From Syngnathus acus (taxonomy: Eukaryota > Chordata > Actinopteri > Syngnathiformes > Syngnathidae): 64,000 bases of DNA. Shown here in pieces: positions 63,401-64,000 of the stretch; within the stretch, counting starts at the first letter, position 1, and each line of letters starts with the position of its first letter. The position numbers and the translations under genes were made by a program. The notes beneath the pieces were generated by a model that saw only the letters and a list, made by a program, of their open reading frames with translations, made no database searches and was not told the origin of the DNA. The stretch covers positions 8,838,967-8,902,966 of the forward strand of contig NC_051091.1 of the NCBI RefSeq assembly GCF_901709675.1, read 5' to 3'.

Positions 63401-64000
63401 ATTCTTCTGACCATTTGAGGAGGTCTGCGCTTTTATAAATGAAGATTTTAAACACATGTAAGTCTTCAGTCTTTACCGTCAAGTCGAAAGTCATTTTCTC
63501 TTGAGCAAGTCATGTCACAAATTTGTATCTGAACTGCTATGAAAGTGACTCGAGTCAACTTGACTCCAAGTCGCAATAACTTCCAACACCTGGATCTTTG
63601 GCATTCATTTTTTTTTTACATTTGTAAACTTAAATTATTCTTGACACCTCATTAGATTGTTGGCATCCTTAATTCTGTTTCTGTCGGCCCCCACAGCAGG
63701 CCAAACTAATTGGGATGAACCATACGGGCAGTGACAAGTGCGCAATGAGGTGATCTCGATTAGGGCCTCCGTGTTTGCCGCCCACAACACTGCTGTTGTG
63801 ATGCAACGTGGAGTCAGCACTTATGTAACAGATCATCGGTTTCCACAAAAGACTTGCGTGAGCGCACTCGGATGGAGATGGCTCTGTTTACGGGTATCAC
63901 GTTTCGCTCTTCACGTGCGCGACTTAACAAATGAACTCGGATCAACACAAAAATTGCACGCATACCTTCGTAGATGGTGATGATGTGCGGGTGACACAAC
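60412..64000 (-). CDS. nuak2: NUAK family kinase 2 (5' end outside window)
   Basis: NUAK2 (SNARK) is an AMPK-related Ser/Thr kinase activated by LKB1 and acting on myosin phosphatase. Exons in transcript order: beyond 64000-63966 ([11 protein letters not shown]), 63237-63086, 62269-62204, 61854-61600 and 61460-60412; 519 codons are present. The catalytic loop is [11 protein letters not shown], the metal-binding motif is DFG in [15 protein letters not shown], and the LKB1 target Thr is in [35 protein letters not shown] follows. The tail has three GILK motifs ([29 protein letters not shown]) and ends with [26 protein letters not shown] and [16 protein letters not shown], which match NUAK2 rather than NUAK1. 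The ATP-binding lobe lies outside the window. Confidence 0.95.

Overview
The window is vertebrate nuclear DNA, almost certainly from a percomorph-like teleost. Genes are split into short exons by small GT-AG introns (plus two GC-AG introns). The encoded proteins read as orthologues of well-known vertebrate genes, and the spacers hold degraded fish-type tRNA-derived SINEs, Tc1/pogo-like MITEs and microsatellites. I see nothing prokaryotic: no operon, CRISPR array, prophage or tRNA cluster.

Layout, left to right: (1) a 3.2 kb spacer with a folded-back SINE; (2) slc6a17 (+, 3356-7904), a vesicular neutral amino acid transporter; (3) strip1 (-, 11522-16840), a STRIPAK scaffold; (4) ahcyl1/IRBIT (-, 19869-25262); (5) srsf3 (+, 26720-29361), divergent from ahcyl1 and carrying a likely poison exon; (6) cdkn1a/p21 (+, coding 32831-33822) with a TATA box and a p53-type site just upstream; (7) tmcc2 (+, coding about 37241-40299); (8) usp49 (-, 43019-45684); (9) med20 (-, 49238-50631) head-to-head with (10) bysl (+, 51012-53968); (11) a divergent D-type cyclin, ccnd3 by position (+, 54761-58736), tail-to-tail with (12) nuak2 (-, 60412 to beyond 64000, its 5' end cut by the window).

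From knowledge of human maps, slc6a17-strip1-ahcyl1 corresponds to 1p13, srsf3-cdkn1a and usp49-med20-bysl-ccnd3 to 6p21, and tmcc2 plus nuak2 to 1q32. The 6p21-type usp49-ccnd3 block lies between tmcc2 and nuak2, which are near neighbours in human. The genes do not form one pathway. There is a cell-cycle theme (cdkn1a inhibits cyclin D-CDK4/6; ccnd3 is such a cyclin) and a basic gene-expression theme (srsf3, med20, bysl, usp49).

Exon boundaries were assigned by hand from splice consensus, reading phase and remembered vertebrate protein sequences. For slc6a17, usp49, med20, bysl, srsf3, cdkn1a, tmcc2 and ccnd3 the exon lengths sum to multiples of three. The most interesting points are the two GC-AG introns (usp49, bysl), the srsf3 poison exon, the proximal p53 site of cdkn1a, the remodelled cyclin D N-terminus without an LxCxE motif, start codons lying exactly at exon ends (cdkn1a, tmcc2), and the shuffled synteny. 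I found no convincing evidence of a wholly new biological system.
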